A stretch of 64,000 nt of DNA from a virus (IMGVR_UViG_3300025913_000022:62001-126000); one strand, 5' to 3'. Shown: positions 44,623 to 52,040, numbered from the stretch's first letter. Numbers and translations: made by a program. Notes: generated by a model not told the origin, from the sequence alone.

Positions 44623-45654
44623 TTAATTGTTTCTGTCTTCACCTTTTTTCTGAGCCATTGGAGGATGCTCTACTTCGTGTATATTCATTTTCTCATCAGC
44701 TCTAAAAAAACTTAATCTGGAATCACCATTACGAGCTTTCAAAAAATGTAGAGCTAATAAGAATGGATCTTCCTGAACGATATAGCGATTAGGTCCATAA
44801 AAACGGATGTTTTTCAAACTAGGTCGATTAATGATAGCTACAATGTCTCCATGTTGATACATGGCATCGCTACCGAATAAATCAGAACTGGTTGGGTAGT
44901 TACCGATTTTTGCATCTTCATTACGCTCAGGGCGATCTATATCCCTGTTAAGCTGACTAAGCACAATAAATATACAGTAATATTTCCTTTTAAGATAAGT
45001 TACGGCTTTTCCTAAATTGGAAATCATTTCTTCTTCACTACCTTCAAAAGGTGAACGTTTAAATAAACGAGTGTGGTCTATACCAATCATCACTTTTGGA
45101 TAAACTGTAATCATTATATCATTACCTTTTTCATCCTTACCCGGAACTTCTTTTTTATGAAACTCCATATATTCTTCAACGATTTCTATAAACTCGTTTA
45201 TTGTGCAGGCATCTTCAACTACATCAATATTATTTTCTTTATCTTTTGCTTTTTGATTAAGATAATTATAACACCTGTTTAAAATATCTATAGCTAATGG
45301 ATTACCGGCACTACATAATTCTTTATAGGTTTTACCTGTCTCTGCACAAAGCTCACGAATCAAAGTAACGATCATCAACATCTCAAAACTAAAATCAAGA
45401 ACCCTGAATTCTTCTATAGGATTTAATGCTCTAGCACTGTTAACGATTTTATCTTTAAATGTGGTTTTATATGCACCCGGTCTTCCACCAATGATTAATG
45501 TAGTGCCCCATTCTATACCATCGGTACCAGCATCATTAAAACGCTCCCATGGTGTTTTCATAGAACGGATTGAACCATTCATTCTACCTTTAAGATACTC
45601 AAGTGTTTTAACGTAATAGGCACTACGAGGCTTCCACCTTTTTACTTCTTGCAT
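44623..45654 (-). CDS. DnaB-like replicative helicase, 343 aa
   Basis: RecA-type core of superfamily 4 helicases. Walker A is GGRPGAYKT at 56-64, Walker B is in VMIGIDHTRLF, then the FIVLSQLNRDID sensor motif and SSDLFGSDAMYQHGDIVAIINRP. The N-terminal primase-interaction domain of full DnaB is missing, as in many phage versions, so it starts near residue 20 of the linker region. It would form the replication fork with the primase and family B polymerase. A host-type promoter lies about 45-75 bases upstream. Confidence 0.85.
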   Translation of the reverse strand: MQEVKRWKPRSAYYVKTLEYLKGRMNGSIRSMKTPWERFNDAGTDGIEWGTTLIIGGRPGAYKTTFKDKIVNSARALNPIEEFRVLDFSFEMLMIVTLIRELCAETGKTYKELCSAGNPLAIDILNRCYNYLNQKAKDKENNIDVVEDACTINEFIEIVEEYMEFHKKEVPGKDEKGNDIMITVYPKVMIGIDHTRLFKRSPFEGSEEEMISNLGKAVTYLKRKYYCIFIVLSQLNRDIDRPERNEDAKIGNYPTSSDLFGSDAMYQHGDIVAIINRPSLKNIRFYGPNRYIVQEDPFLLALHFLKARNGDSRLSFFRADEKMNIHEVEHPPMAQKKGEDRNN

Positions 45655-45698
45655 ACAGAATCTATTGAATTTACTGTTGTATTTGGTTCCTTCCGATG

Positions 45699-45729
45699 CG
45701 AATATATGAAGAATAATTTATTCGACAAA
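45699..45729 (-). promoter_or_regulatory. Bacteroidota-type promoter for the helicase operon
   Basis: On the minus strand TTTG (complement of 45726-45729), 19 bases, then TATATTCG (complement of 45699-45706), one mismatch to TAnnTTTG. The predicted leader before the helicase ATG is about 40 bases. Confidence 0.55.
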
Positions 45730-45736
45730 TAAAAAA

Positions 45737-45907
45737 TCAACCTCGTCGAGCTGCTGTATCGATGATAACAGTGGCTACCATAAAGATGCCCTCTATTATC
45801 AGGTATTTCCAAATAGGCATCGGTATCAAAAACTTATCAACCAGCGCGTAAGAAACCAGAGTTAATAAAATACTTAGAATTATAACCTTTATTGCTGTTT
45901 TTTTCAT
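45737..45907 (-). CDS. Small membrane protein, 56 aa
   Basis: ATG at 45905-45907 overlaps the previous stop by one base (TAATG). Two hydrophobic segments (about 5-20 and 33-50) end in a basic AARRG tail. It fills most of the gap before the helicase promoter. Function unknown. Confidence 0.55.
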   Translation of the reverse strand: MKKTAIKVIILSILLTLVSYALVDKFLIPMPIWKYLIIEGIFMVATVIIDTAARRG

Positions 45908-46512
45908 TATACTACTTTTTCTTTAAAGTGAGTTGATTCCTGAGAGTTGTCACCATTTTTTAGTTGATTGCAATAAGTCGCTAAATCTGATGTCCAAGAT
46001 CTATCAGTTAACTGCTTACGAACGAAATATTGAGAGGTACGCATATACAACCAATCTTTTACTTCATACTCGTAAATGTAATTCGCTGTCGCTTTCAGGA
46101 TAGTATCCCAATCGAATTGCGGATGGGTTTGAAAGAACCACTTAAACGCTGATACCAATTCACCTTCATTGCTGCGGGCATACTTCCCGGTTGGAAGTTT
46201 TATGGCAGGAAATAAAGTCACGAATTCTTTTACCTTGTTTAAATCAATAATAATTTCTTCCTTTTTAACTTTAGCTAGTTTGAATAAAGCGTCTACCTTT
46301 TTTGCAAGCTCTTTGAATTTTTGGGTAGGTTTAAATTCATCATCCAGCCATCCTGCTTTTTGATAGATGATTACGTAATCTGAGGTTTGATCAGTATGTG
46401 CTTTACCTTCTTCTATAGAGTAAAATTGATAGAACCCATATAGGTTAAAATTACTTTCAGAAATTATATCACACATCAATTGAAAACCTGTTTTTTTAAG
46501 TTGCTTTTTCAT
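45907..46512 (-). CDS. Phage replication-region protein, 201 aa
   Basis: A helical, aromatic-rich protein. Residues about 100-170 carry LPTGKYARSNEGELVSAFKWFF and then DWDTILKATANYI and DWLYMRTSQYFVRKQ, a block that I recall from phage proteins found near replicative helicases. Proteins at this position are often helicase loaders or initiators, but nothing here proves that. Confidence 0.6.
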   Translation of the reverse strand: MKKQLKKTGFQLMCDIISESNFNLYGFYQFYSIEEGKAHTDQTSDYVIIYQKAGWLDDEFKPTQKFKELAKKVDALFKLAKVKKEEIIIDLNKVKEFVTLFPAIKLPTGKYARSNEGELVSAFKWFFQTHPQFDWDTILKATANYIYEYEVKDWLYMRTSQYFVRKQLTDRSWTSDLATYCNQLKNGDNSQESTHFKEKVV

Positions 46513-46518
46513 TTTTAG

Positions 46519-46690
46519 TTATTTATATTTTAAACTAGCTATATCTTTAAATTCAAGAAAATCATTAGTTAGTCCTGCTTCCATCGCTGGAGTTACTCTT
46601 ATTTTAGAATGTATTCTATAAAAATTATAATATATGAAATAGAGTGCTAAAGCGCAGTGATGATTTTTTATTTTCTTCATATAATCTTTT
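46519..46690 (-). pseudogene. Decayed 3' end of an IS1-family transposase
   Basis: Translated on the minus strand in the frame ending at TAA 46519-46521, this stretch reads KIKNHH.ALALYFIYYNF, then RIHSKIRVTPAMEAGLT and DFLEFKDIA. It aligns residue for residue with the last 50 residues of the intact transposase at 46969-47805. DNA identity is clear but far from complete, so it is an older copy. The 5' part is gone, and its first bases are read in another frame by the DUF3307 gene. Confidence 0.8.
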
Positions 46691-46942
46691 GTTTAATCTA
46701 CTGGTTATATAATCTGTAATTGTATGTGCTATAAATGTTACCAATGTAAACGTTATAGCTCCATCCAAACCAATCAGAAAAACCATTAATATAAAAAAGC
46801 ATAAGCTATATTCACTTGTATGAATAAGTAATGCTTGCATACTTGTGCTTTTCTTTTCTCCTAGATTTCCAATTTGTTGTAATACAAAATCAGCTATCCA
46901 ATGAACTATTACGAATAATAGTATTTCCGTTAGTGTTATCAT
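46625..46942 (-). CDS. DUF3307 membrane protein, C-terminus replaced, 105 aa
   Basis: HWIADFVLQ near residues 14-22 is the DUF3307 signature, followed by hydrophobic segments (about 48-62 and 62-82) and HTITDYITSRLN, also typical. After KRLYEENKK the family normally continues with one more hydrophobic helix. Here the frame runs into the decayed transposase sequence and stops after SLRFSTLFHIL. The gene therefore looks truncated by an old insertion. Whether the shortened protein works is unknown. Confidence 0.72.
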   Translation of the reverse strand: MITLTEILLFVIVHWIADFVLQQIGNLGEKKSTSMQALLIHTSEYSLCFFILMVFLIGLDGAITFTLVTFIAHTITDYITSRLNKRLYEENKKSSLRFSTLFHIL

Positions 46943-46968
46943 TTTTGGGTCCTTTGATACTTTGAATG

Positions 46969-47805
46969 TTAAAAATTAGTAGACAAATCTACAATATCCT
47001 TTAACTCTAAAAAATCTTTTGTTAAACCCGCTTCCATGGCAGGAGTGACGCGGATAGTAGAGTGTATTCTACAAAAGTTATAGTAAACAAAATGCAGGGC
47101 TATCGCAAAAATATGGTTTTCTATTTTTCTTGAGAATGCATCCGTTCGGCGCGTAAATCTTCTCATGCACATCCGCATGGTCAGGTTTTGGCGCTCTATT
47201 AGACTGGTAGAAATATGTTGTGGATCAGGTTTACCAAAGCGTACCCTTGTGTATATGCCCACTTTCGTTCCCATATTATATTTTCTAGTGGTCTTACGCT
47301 TACCATAATTTTCCTTGTAGTCTTTGACTATTTGCCCATAGTCTGCTCTACCATCAAAATACCTCTCAACGGCTTCAGGATAAGATTTAAACCCATCGGT
47401 AGTAATTTGTACATGACTATCAATTCTGCTTGCCATATCCCTTATAAACCTATCTGCTGAGCGGTCATCCCTAGTTCCAACGAACCAAGAAACAACTAAC
47501 TTAGTATCTGGGTCCATGGCAACCCATACCCAGACATCACCCATTATATCTCGCTGATTAGTTGAAGTTCTGCTCTTACTGTAAACAAAACTCCATATTT
47601 CATCGCATTGCACCCTTTTACACTGTAGGTTTTTTACGGTTTTGTTGTGGTAATTCATACACGCTAATCCTGTTTTTACAAGTAATCTCATAACTGTAGT
47701 TATGGATACGTCAGCAATTCTGGAAGTAGAACTTAAACTGTTTCCTTCCACCAGCAGATTGATTATCTGCGCTCTCTTCTCCATCGGTAAACGATTCATT
47801 TTCAT
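46969..47805 (-). CDS. IS1-family DDE transposase, 278 aa
   Basis: An N-terminal helix-turn-helix (about 10-46) is followed by a DDE catalytic domain: D68 in CDEIWSF, D137 in TTDGFKSY and E204 in LIERQNLTMRM, with the conserved ERQNLT and RIHSTIRVTPAMEAG end of this group. All catalytic residues are present, so it may be active. I could not define terminal inverted repeats or a target duplication with confidence. A related decayed end lies just downstream. It sits in the accessory part of the genome, next to non-core genes. Confidence 0.88.
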   Translation of the reverse strand: MKMNRLPMEKRAQIINLLVEGNSLSSTSRIADVSITTVMRLLVKTGLACMNYHNKTVKNLQCKRVQCDEIWSFVYSKSRTSTNQRDIMGDVWVWVAMDPDTKLVVSWFVGTRDDRSADRFIRDMASRIDSHVQITTDGFKSYPEAVERYFDGRADYGQIVKDYKENYGKRKTTRKYNMGTKVGIYTRVRFGKPDPQHISTSLIERQNLTMRMCMRRFTRRTDAFSRKIENHIFAIALHFVYYNFCRIHSTIRVTPAMEAGLTKDFLELKDIVDLSTNF

Positions 47806-47888
47806 GAATGGTGCAAGGGAAAAGGAGTTGCCGGTTTAGCTTGGTATTATACGTGAGAACCTTAAAAAAGTTGCAAAAATTTCATATA

Positions 47889-47920
47889 TTTGTTATAGTA
47901 TTTTACAGGCGTTAGTTGTG
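47889..47920 (+). promoter_or_regulatory. Promoter of the structured element
   Basis: TTTG at 47889-47892, 20 bases, then TAGTTGTG at 47913-47920 (one mismatch to TAnnTTTG). Transcription would start near 47925-47927, where the outermost stem of the structured element begins. Confidence 0.6.
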
Positions 47921-47924
47921 CTTG

Positions 47925-48120
47925 GTGATGAAAACTGCGAATCTTCACACACCCAAAGTAAACCCGACTAGCTTTCTGTCCTGTGCCCGAACGGGCGTGG
48001 ACGTTAGTTTATTTGGTTTACGGGTTCTTCGCAGTACCCCATCACGAGTAAAGCTATTGGTTCCACGCCCTAGTCATTCATAACCGCTTCATTGGAACTC
48101 GAAGCATAAAAAACCTCGAG
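47925..48120 (+). ncRNA. Structured RNA or structured leader of the lipoprotein gene
   Basis: Positions 47925-48045 fold into one long interrupted hairpin. The paired segments are 47925-47930/48040-48045, ACTGCGAA 47934-47941/48028-48035, GTAAACC 47958-47964/48015-48021, 47967-47972/48003-48008, 47978-47981/47999-48002 and 47985-47988/47993-47996 with a GAAC loop. GGGCGTGGA (47993-48001) also matches TCCACGCCC (48062-48070) exactly, which excludes the apical stem and the 48060-48065/48093-48098 pairing. A last hairpin (48098-48102/48116-48120) ends four bases before the lipoprotein ATG. This suggests a switch-like leader or an independent RNA; a DNA-level recombination site is an alternative. 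No known family recognised. Confidence 0.55.
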
Positions 48121-48124
48121 CCCA

Positions 48125-48685
48125 ATGAAAAAGTATGCAACACTTATCGGTTTGGTTTTCCTGATCGGATGTACCAAATCAAATCAAAAAACAACGAGCA
48201 CAACTCCACCAAACACAAACAGTAACACACCGGCAGCAGTAACTGCTTTATGCGGTGTGTGGCATCTCGATTCCATGAGACAATTTCGAGCTAACGTAAG
48301 CGGATATCCTCTAACGGATACTCTTCTAGGCGCATCTCAATATTATACTGTAGCTACATCAACTTTATCTTTTCAGAGTACTACGACTTCTTACACTACA
48401 GGAGGGCAAACAATTTCAGGATATGCTTATGCTGCAGGCAACACAGGTTCTCCGTCTCAATACTACACTTCCGGAATAACTGAAGTGTGGAACATATCAG
48501 GAGATACTTTGTATTTACCTACCACAAATCATCCGAATACATGCACAGAATACTGGACTGTGCTATCACAGACTCCGCATTTTCTTTGCATCACGAATCG
48601 GGTTTGGGGAGCGCATTGTGCATCCGGTGCACAGGGTCCTAGCTATTACGAATGGGATTTCCAAAAGTGGTATTATCATAAATAG
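48125..48685 (+). CDS. Secreted lipoprotein, 186 aa
   Basis: Signal peptide MKKYATLIGLVFLIGC with the lipid-carrying Cys at 16. A Thr/Asn/Pro-rich linker (about 20-38) leads to a beta-rich domain starting LCGVWHLDSM, like the lipocalin-type domains of Bacteroidota lipoproteins. Four or more Cys residues in the mature part suggest disulfides. It reads more like a host gene than a phage gene, and its strand and surroundings (transposase, structured leader) fit a recently acquired cargo gene. Confidence 0.75.
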   Translation: MKKYATLIGLVFLIGCTKSNQKTTSTTPPNTNSNTPAAVTALCGVWHLDSMRQFRANVSGYPLTDTLLGASQYYTVATSTLSFQSTTTSYTTGGQTISGYAYAAGNTGSPSQYYTSGITEVWNISGDTLYLPTTNHPNTCTEYWTVLSQTPHFLCITNRVWGAHCASGAQGPSYYEWDFQKWYYHK

Positions 48686-48687
48686 TT

Positions 48688-49035
48688 GTGTATCGTTTAT
48701 ATAAACTCACAACTGTACTTGAATTTGGCAAATACAAGGATTATGAGATACAAGAAGTTCTTAAAGAAGAACCTTGGTATATTGAGTGGTGTGTATCCAA
48801 TATTCCTGAATTCATTATAGATTCGGAGTTAATCAGAACATTTAAAAATTTTCATCCGCTGTATAAATTAAACAAAGACTTTATACAAAAATTAGATGAT
48901 AAATTTGAAAATTTTACAGATTGGGAAGAACAATGGATGGATGCTCAAATTGATTTTGAGGCTGATAAATTTTATCGCGATAGTTATGGAGATGCTTTCG
49001 AAAATGATCCTGAAAATTATTGGAATGTAGACTGA
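48688..49035 (+). CDS. Small protein with exonuclease-associated GKYK-like domain, 115 aa
   Basis: The start is a GTG two bases after the stop of the lipoprotein gene. Residues 10-38 read LEFGKYKDYEIQEVLKEEP then WYIEWCVSNI, close to the small domain found at the end of some DnaQ-type exonucleases and in DUF3820 proteins (FGKYKGKTI...DPxYLxWL). The C-terminal half is very acidic and aromatic. Function unknown. Confidence 0.6.
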   Translation: MYRLYKLTTVLEFGKYKDYEIQEVLKEEPWYIEWCVSNIPEFIIDSELIRTFKNFHPLYKLNKDFIQKLDDKFENFTDWEEQWMDAQIDFEADKFYRDSYGDAFENDPENYWNVD

Positions 49036-49050
49036 TTTAAGTAATTAATT

Positions 49051-49082
49051 TTTGTTGATTTTGTTTCTCTGTATTACTTTAG
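49051..49082 (+). promoter_or_regulatory. Candidate Bacteroidota-type promoter
   Basis: TTTG at 49051-49054, 20 bases, TACTTTAG at 49075-49082 (one mismatch to TAnnTTTG). The next ATG is 18 bases downstream. Confidence 0.5.
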
Positions 49083-49100
49083 CATACTAAGTAATAGTGT

Positions 49101-49439
49101 ATGCAAAGTTTAAAGGAGAGGTTTATTTTATTTATAGAGAACAAACATGGTAAGTTAAATTTACCATATTACCTTGATGCTTGTTTGGATGCAGCTATTG
49201 TTCAGCCTCAGTTCCAACTATCAACTCAAACTTCAGATGAGGAGAAAATATTTCCTTATATTTTTCAAAAATGGCAGGACAACTTAGAAATGCTGCGAAA
49301 ATCGCACCACGAAAATGACTCTGTAGTTGCCTCTCGATATCTAACAGTTCATTTTCAAGAAAATTACAAGATTCCGTATTCCGACATTCTGAAGTATCAA
49401 AAACTATTGGAATCTCTAAAGATTTTATGTGAATTTTAA
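49101..49439 (+). CDS. Hypothetical protein, 112 aa
   Basis: Helical, soluble small protein with its own candidate promoter. No family recognised. It stands alone between two gaps on the plus strand. Confidence 0.55.
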   Translation: MQSLKERFILFIENKHGKLNLPYYLDACLDAAIVQPQFQLSTQTSDEEKIFPYIFQKWQDNLEMLRKSHHENDSVVASRYLTVHFQENYKIPYSDILKYQKLLESLKILCEF

Positions 49440-49470
49440 TTATTATTGGATGCATTATATTAAAAAGTAA

Positions 49471-49493
49471 AAAATCCCCAGAGCGAGGATTTT
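49471..49493 (-). terminator. Terminator after the 36-residue gene
   Basis: AAAATCC and GGATTTT form a seven-pair stem with a nine-base loop. On the minus strand it is followed by TTTTTTACTTTTT-like T-runs, so it would terminate transcription from the small minus-strand gene at 49517-49627. Confidence 0.65.
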
Positions 49494-49516
49494 GGTTAAA
49501 CGATAAGTTAATTGAT

Positions 49517-49627
49517 TTATTTCTTCTTTTTATCAGAAGGAGCTTTGATACCAGTAGCAATATCTACGATTAGCTTGGCTAACTGGTTAGCATCCTTTGG
49601 ACGTTTTGTAGGTTTTTTCTTGCCCAT
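49517..49627 (-). CDS. Microprotein with RPxDxNQLAKxIVDIATG motif, 36 aa
   Basis: ATG at 49625-49627, TAA at 49517-49519. The product is Lys-rich at both ends with a core RPKDANQLAKLIVDIATG. I recall very similar short ORFs scattered widely in bacterial genomes as unnamed small proteins. It has its own terminator and is opposite in strand to its neighbours, so it looks like an independent unit. Function unknown. Confidence 0.6.
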   Translation of the reverse strand: MGKKKPTKRPKDANQLAKLIVDIATGIKAPSDKKKK

Positions 49628-49706
49628 ATATAAATTTAAGTATTTTTAGGGTTGTAATTAATTTTTAACATTGAAAGTGGCAAAGCGCCCATTTTTGTGT
49701 TTTTTA

Positions 49707-49738
49707 TTTGCTAAATTATTAAATATTGACTATATTAT
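49707..49738 (+). promoter_or_regulatory. Candidate promoter of the lysis cassette
   Basis: TTTG at 49707-49710, 20 bases, TATATTAT at 49731-49738. The -7 box is a partial match. The first lysis-type gene begins four bases later, which would make its mRNA leaderless. Confidence 0.4.
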
Positions 49739-49741
49739 ATT

Positions 49742-50005
49742 ATGATAGAAAAGATCAGAAGCTACATCGGACAATCCCCTAACCATAAACTACTGGGTAT
49801 AGGACTTTTTTGGTTGATATCTTATATCACTATAAAACATACAGATGCTACTAACCTACCTTATATTTTAACTATCTTGATGCCCGGACTAATTGCTTCA
49901 GCTGGAGTGCATGGGTACTTTAACATGAAACAGAATCAACTCGATAACCAAAACCAACCTGATAATGCTACAAACAATTCATCTTCTACTAACAAAACTC
50001 AGTAA
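49742..50005 (+). CDS. Holin-like membrane protein, 87 aa
   Basis: Two hydrophobic segments (about 15-31 and 39-58) with a short loop and a hydrophilic Asn/Gln-rich tail, the size and layout of a class II holin. It is the first of three overlapping plus-strand genes, the next two of which look like spanins. No lysozyme gene is visible beside them. Holin is the best guess but small membrane proteins are hard to assign. Confidence 0.55.
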   Translation: MIEKIRSYIGQSPNHKLLGIGLFWLISYITIKHTDATNLPYILTILMPGLIASAGVHGYFNMKQNQLDNQNQPDNATNNSSSTNKTQ

Positions 50006-50321
50006 GTATCCGTGGCTCTTAGCAGTCATCGACACAATCATCATAATTGCACTTTGTGCTTTTATTATTTTTCGTAAACCAGCACCCACAATTCCTGTAA
50101 AGGATAATGAAAAAGAGTGGCGAGATTCAATAAAAATACTAAGTGCAAAATATGACAGTGTACAAGTTAAAATAAATAAACTTAACTTGCTGAACGATTC
50201 CTTAGTTAACGTAAAAACCAACATCAAAATAGTATATGAAAAAAAGATTCAATATATCGATCACGCACCTATCGATACTGTTTATGCTTTTGTTCTCAAA
50301 GAACTTAACAGCACAAAATAA
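49965..50321 (+). CDS. Rz-like inner-membrane spanin candidate, 118 aa
   Basis: One transmembrane helix near the N-terminus (about 18-40) is followed by a polar coiled coil (about 45-85) and ends in ILHAP-like loop and short helix (YIDHAPIDTVYAF). The start lies 41 bases inside the holin-like gene, in another frame. This arrangement is that of an i-spanin (Rz). Confidence 0.55.
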   Translation: MLQTIHLLLTKLSKYPWLLAVIDTIIIIALCAFIIFRKPAPTIPVKDNEKEWRDSIKILSAKYDSVQVKINKLNLLNDSLVNVKTNIKIVYEKKIQYIDHAPIDTVYAFVLKELNSTK

Positions 50322-50652
50322 AGTAGACTCACTCAAAAAATTCACACCTACCCAAGTTCGAAAAATGGGAGATGTGATTGTTAAACTTCATGAGTGTGAT
50401 ACTCTTTTATCAACAACCAATCAACAGTTGAACGTGTGTCAAGATAAAGTACAGGATCAACAAGAGCAGCTGGTCTTCCTGAAACGAGAGAATTCAGATA
50501 GAGATACCATTATCGCTAACAAGAATGTACAGATTCAAGATTTCAATAAACTGTTAAAAAAATTAGATAGACGAGTTAAGTGGACCAAGTTCGGTTGGAT
50601 TAGTACCACAGCTATACTAGGGGGGCTTCTGATCTATTCTGTAGCTCATTAG
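50236..50652 (+). CDS. Secreted coiled-coil protein, spanin partner candidate, 138 aa
   Basis: An N-terminal signal peptide (MKKRFNISITHLSILFMLLF, cleaved near TAQ) is followed by a long coiled coil (about 45-110) and a C-terminal transmembrane segment (about 115-137). It begins 86 bases inside the previous gene in another frame, like Rz1 in Rz. The C-terminal anchor and absence of a lipobox differ from classical Rz1, so it may be a distinct spanin type. Confidence 0.55.
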   Translation: MKKRFNISITHLSILFMLLFSKNLTAQNKVDSLKKFTPTQVRKMGDVIVKLHECDTLLSTTNQQLNVCQDKVQDQQEQLVFLKRENSDRDTIIANKNVQIQDFNKLLKKLDRRVKWTKFGWISTTAILGGLLIYSVAH

Positions 50653-50951
50653 CTTTCTTCTTTAGTTTCAGGTTTCCCACTGTAAAATAGCTCCTTTATA
50701 AGTCCTTGATCATGAAACAGGGGATTTGTCATACCAACCTTCCTTATGACTTCGATCGCTTGTTCTAGGGGGAATTTACCACCAAATAAGGCAATATATT
50801 CAATGTCCTTTTCCTCACCATGCTTTAATGCTGGTGCAATTCGCGCTTTCATCTCCTGAATGCTATTTTGGGTAACTACGATACCAGTACTGTGTTCGTG
50901 GGCAGATGTGAACCATACCCACCCAACGACTCGTGTTTTGTTATATTCCAT
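50649..50951 (-). CDS. Hypothetical protein, 100 aa
   Basis: Small alpha/beta protein. It ends four bases inside the convergent lysis gene, and overlaps the preceding cysteine-cluster gene by eleven bases. No family recognised. Confidence 0.55.
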   Translation of the reverse strand: MEYNKTRVVGWVWFTSAHEHSTGIVVTQNSIQEMKARIAPALKHGEEKDIEYIALFGGKFPLEQAIEVIRKVGMTNPLFHDQGLIKELFYSGKPETKEES

Positions 50952-51318
50952 AGTGTGTTTTGATTAAGGTTAACTGTTTTTGTTCTATTTTTCGGGTTTC
51001 CTTTTCCGAGCGGGCTTTACCGTCTTTAGTTTGAAAGCTGCAGGTCATATGAGGGTGTACCTCGCTACCAAATTCTTTACAAACATCCGGGCGATCGTTA
51101 TAGATTTGACATTTAAAGTCACTGGATAAGAAAGGACAGGTTAAATCAGCTGTTTTAGCGATAACTGTTTCATCTACAAAATCCATCAGGTCTTCCACCG
51201 GTCTTTGAACAAGGTGAAAATTAGCGTTAAATACGCTCCTTTTTATAGGGACAGGTCCACAGCATTTAGCAGCACACTTATTATAAAATAAGCTGCAATT
51301 CGGGCAATTTTTTGACAT
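50941..51318 (-). CDS. YkgJ-like cysteine-cluster protein, 125 aa
   Basis: C5xxC8, C14, C18-C19, then TCPFLSSDFKCQIYNDRPDVCKEFG and a final HMTC. This is the CxxxCxxCC...CPFL...C.IY..RP..C pattern of the YkgJ/UPF0153 cysteine-cluster family, which is predicted to bind zinc or an iron-sulfur cluster. Biochemical role unknown. A second member lies at 62.5-62.9 kb. Confidence 0.72.
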   Translation of the reverse strand: MSKNCPNCSLFYNKCAAKCCGPVPIKRSVFNANFHLVQRPVEDLMDFVDETVIAKTADLTCPFLSSDFKCQIYNDRPDVCKEFGSEVHPHMTCSFQTKDGKARSEKETRKIEQKQLTLIKTHYGI

Positions 51319-51337
51319 TTTTGATTATTTTTGTTGT

Positions 51338-51631
51338 ATGAGTAATGAAAAAGAAGTAAGTAAAGTTGAAGCAATCGCTAACGATTCAATTATTGATATA
51401 AAAATTAGTGGTTTATTTTACGGTAGAATACATCAGATGCTACTTTACCATGCGGGTCAAAAACCCTTCGATGAATTTATAAAAGAAGTTAAAGCGGTGA
51501 GATCTGGTCCACCTCAAAATCAATATCAAGAACATCTTCTTAGTTTACTTACACTTATTCATGAAATAGAAACTAAAGCTAAAGCGCAAGGCAAAATAAA
51601 TTTTGTTGCTCCAGATCAAAAGAAGGGATAA
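51338..51631 (+). CDS. Hypothetical protein, 97 aa
   Basis: Helical, soluble small protein on the plus strand, divergent from the cysteine-cluster gene. A -7-like box, TATTTTTG (51326-51333), lies four bases before the ATG, but no TTTG is found at the right distance upstream. Its end overlaps a convergent gene by 53 bases. Unknown function. Confidence 0.5.
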   Translation: MSNEKEVSKVEAIANDSIIDIKISGLFYGRIHQMLLYHAGQKPFDEFIKEVKAVRSGPPQNQYQEHLLSLLTLIHEIETKAKAQGKINFVAPDQKKG

Positions 51632-52040
51632 TCCTACTAATAATTACTTTAGCTTTCAGCAGTTTTAATTTATTGCTCAAAAAACTTCTCATTTTAAAAC
51701 AATAGCTTTTAAGCTCATCACCTGAAGTTGTCACTTTCGATTTGAGTTTTAATTGATGCCTTCTCAATACATCAATGTTTTTCTTTTTCTTCTTACCATT
51801 AATCTTTACGTAGTCGTACGGATCTTCTTCTTCCTTAAACGTTGGTGAATTCATCCAAGTTGGAAGGTAAGTAGAAATAGGTTGCGTTCTATAAACATCA
51901 GGATTTACCATGTCGTTTTGTTTTGCTGTTTTTAAATCTGTAAAAAATAACACAGGATGCTCTTGTTTACTTGATAGTAAAAGTTCAAGTGCTGCCCTGC
52001 TTACGGCTTCACCTATTAATAAAAGTTTAATGTTTTTCAT
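51579..52040 (-). CDS. Hypothetical protein, 153 aa
   Basis: An alpha/beta start (IKLLLIGEAVSRAALELLL) and a Lys-rich middle. No domain assigned. Its 3' end overlaps the convergent plus-strand gene, an arrangement unusual for this otherwise neatly packed region, so the C-terminus may be shorter in reality. Confidence 0.5.
   Translation of the reverse strand: MKNIKLLLIGEAVSRAALELLLSSKQEHPVLFFTDLKTAKQNDMVNPDVYRTQPISTYLPTWMNSPTFKEEEDPYDYVKINGKKKKKNIDVLRRHQLKLKSKVTTSGDELKSYCFKMRSFLSNKLKLLKAKVIISRIIPSFDLEQQNLFCLAL

Noticed and set aside
46940-47870. Defined inverted repeats and target duplication of the IS1-family element
   Set aside because: Only a short GGT-type match at 46948 and 47861 was found, about half of the compared bases agree, and no matching flanking duplication was seen.
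47925-48120. Integron attC site or tRNA-like gene as an explanation for the hairpin
   Set aside because: I could not place the attC core pair (RYYYAAC with GTTRRRY) at the stem base, and there is no T-arm, anticodon arm or CCA end of a tRNA.
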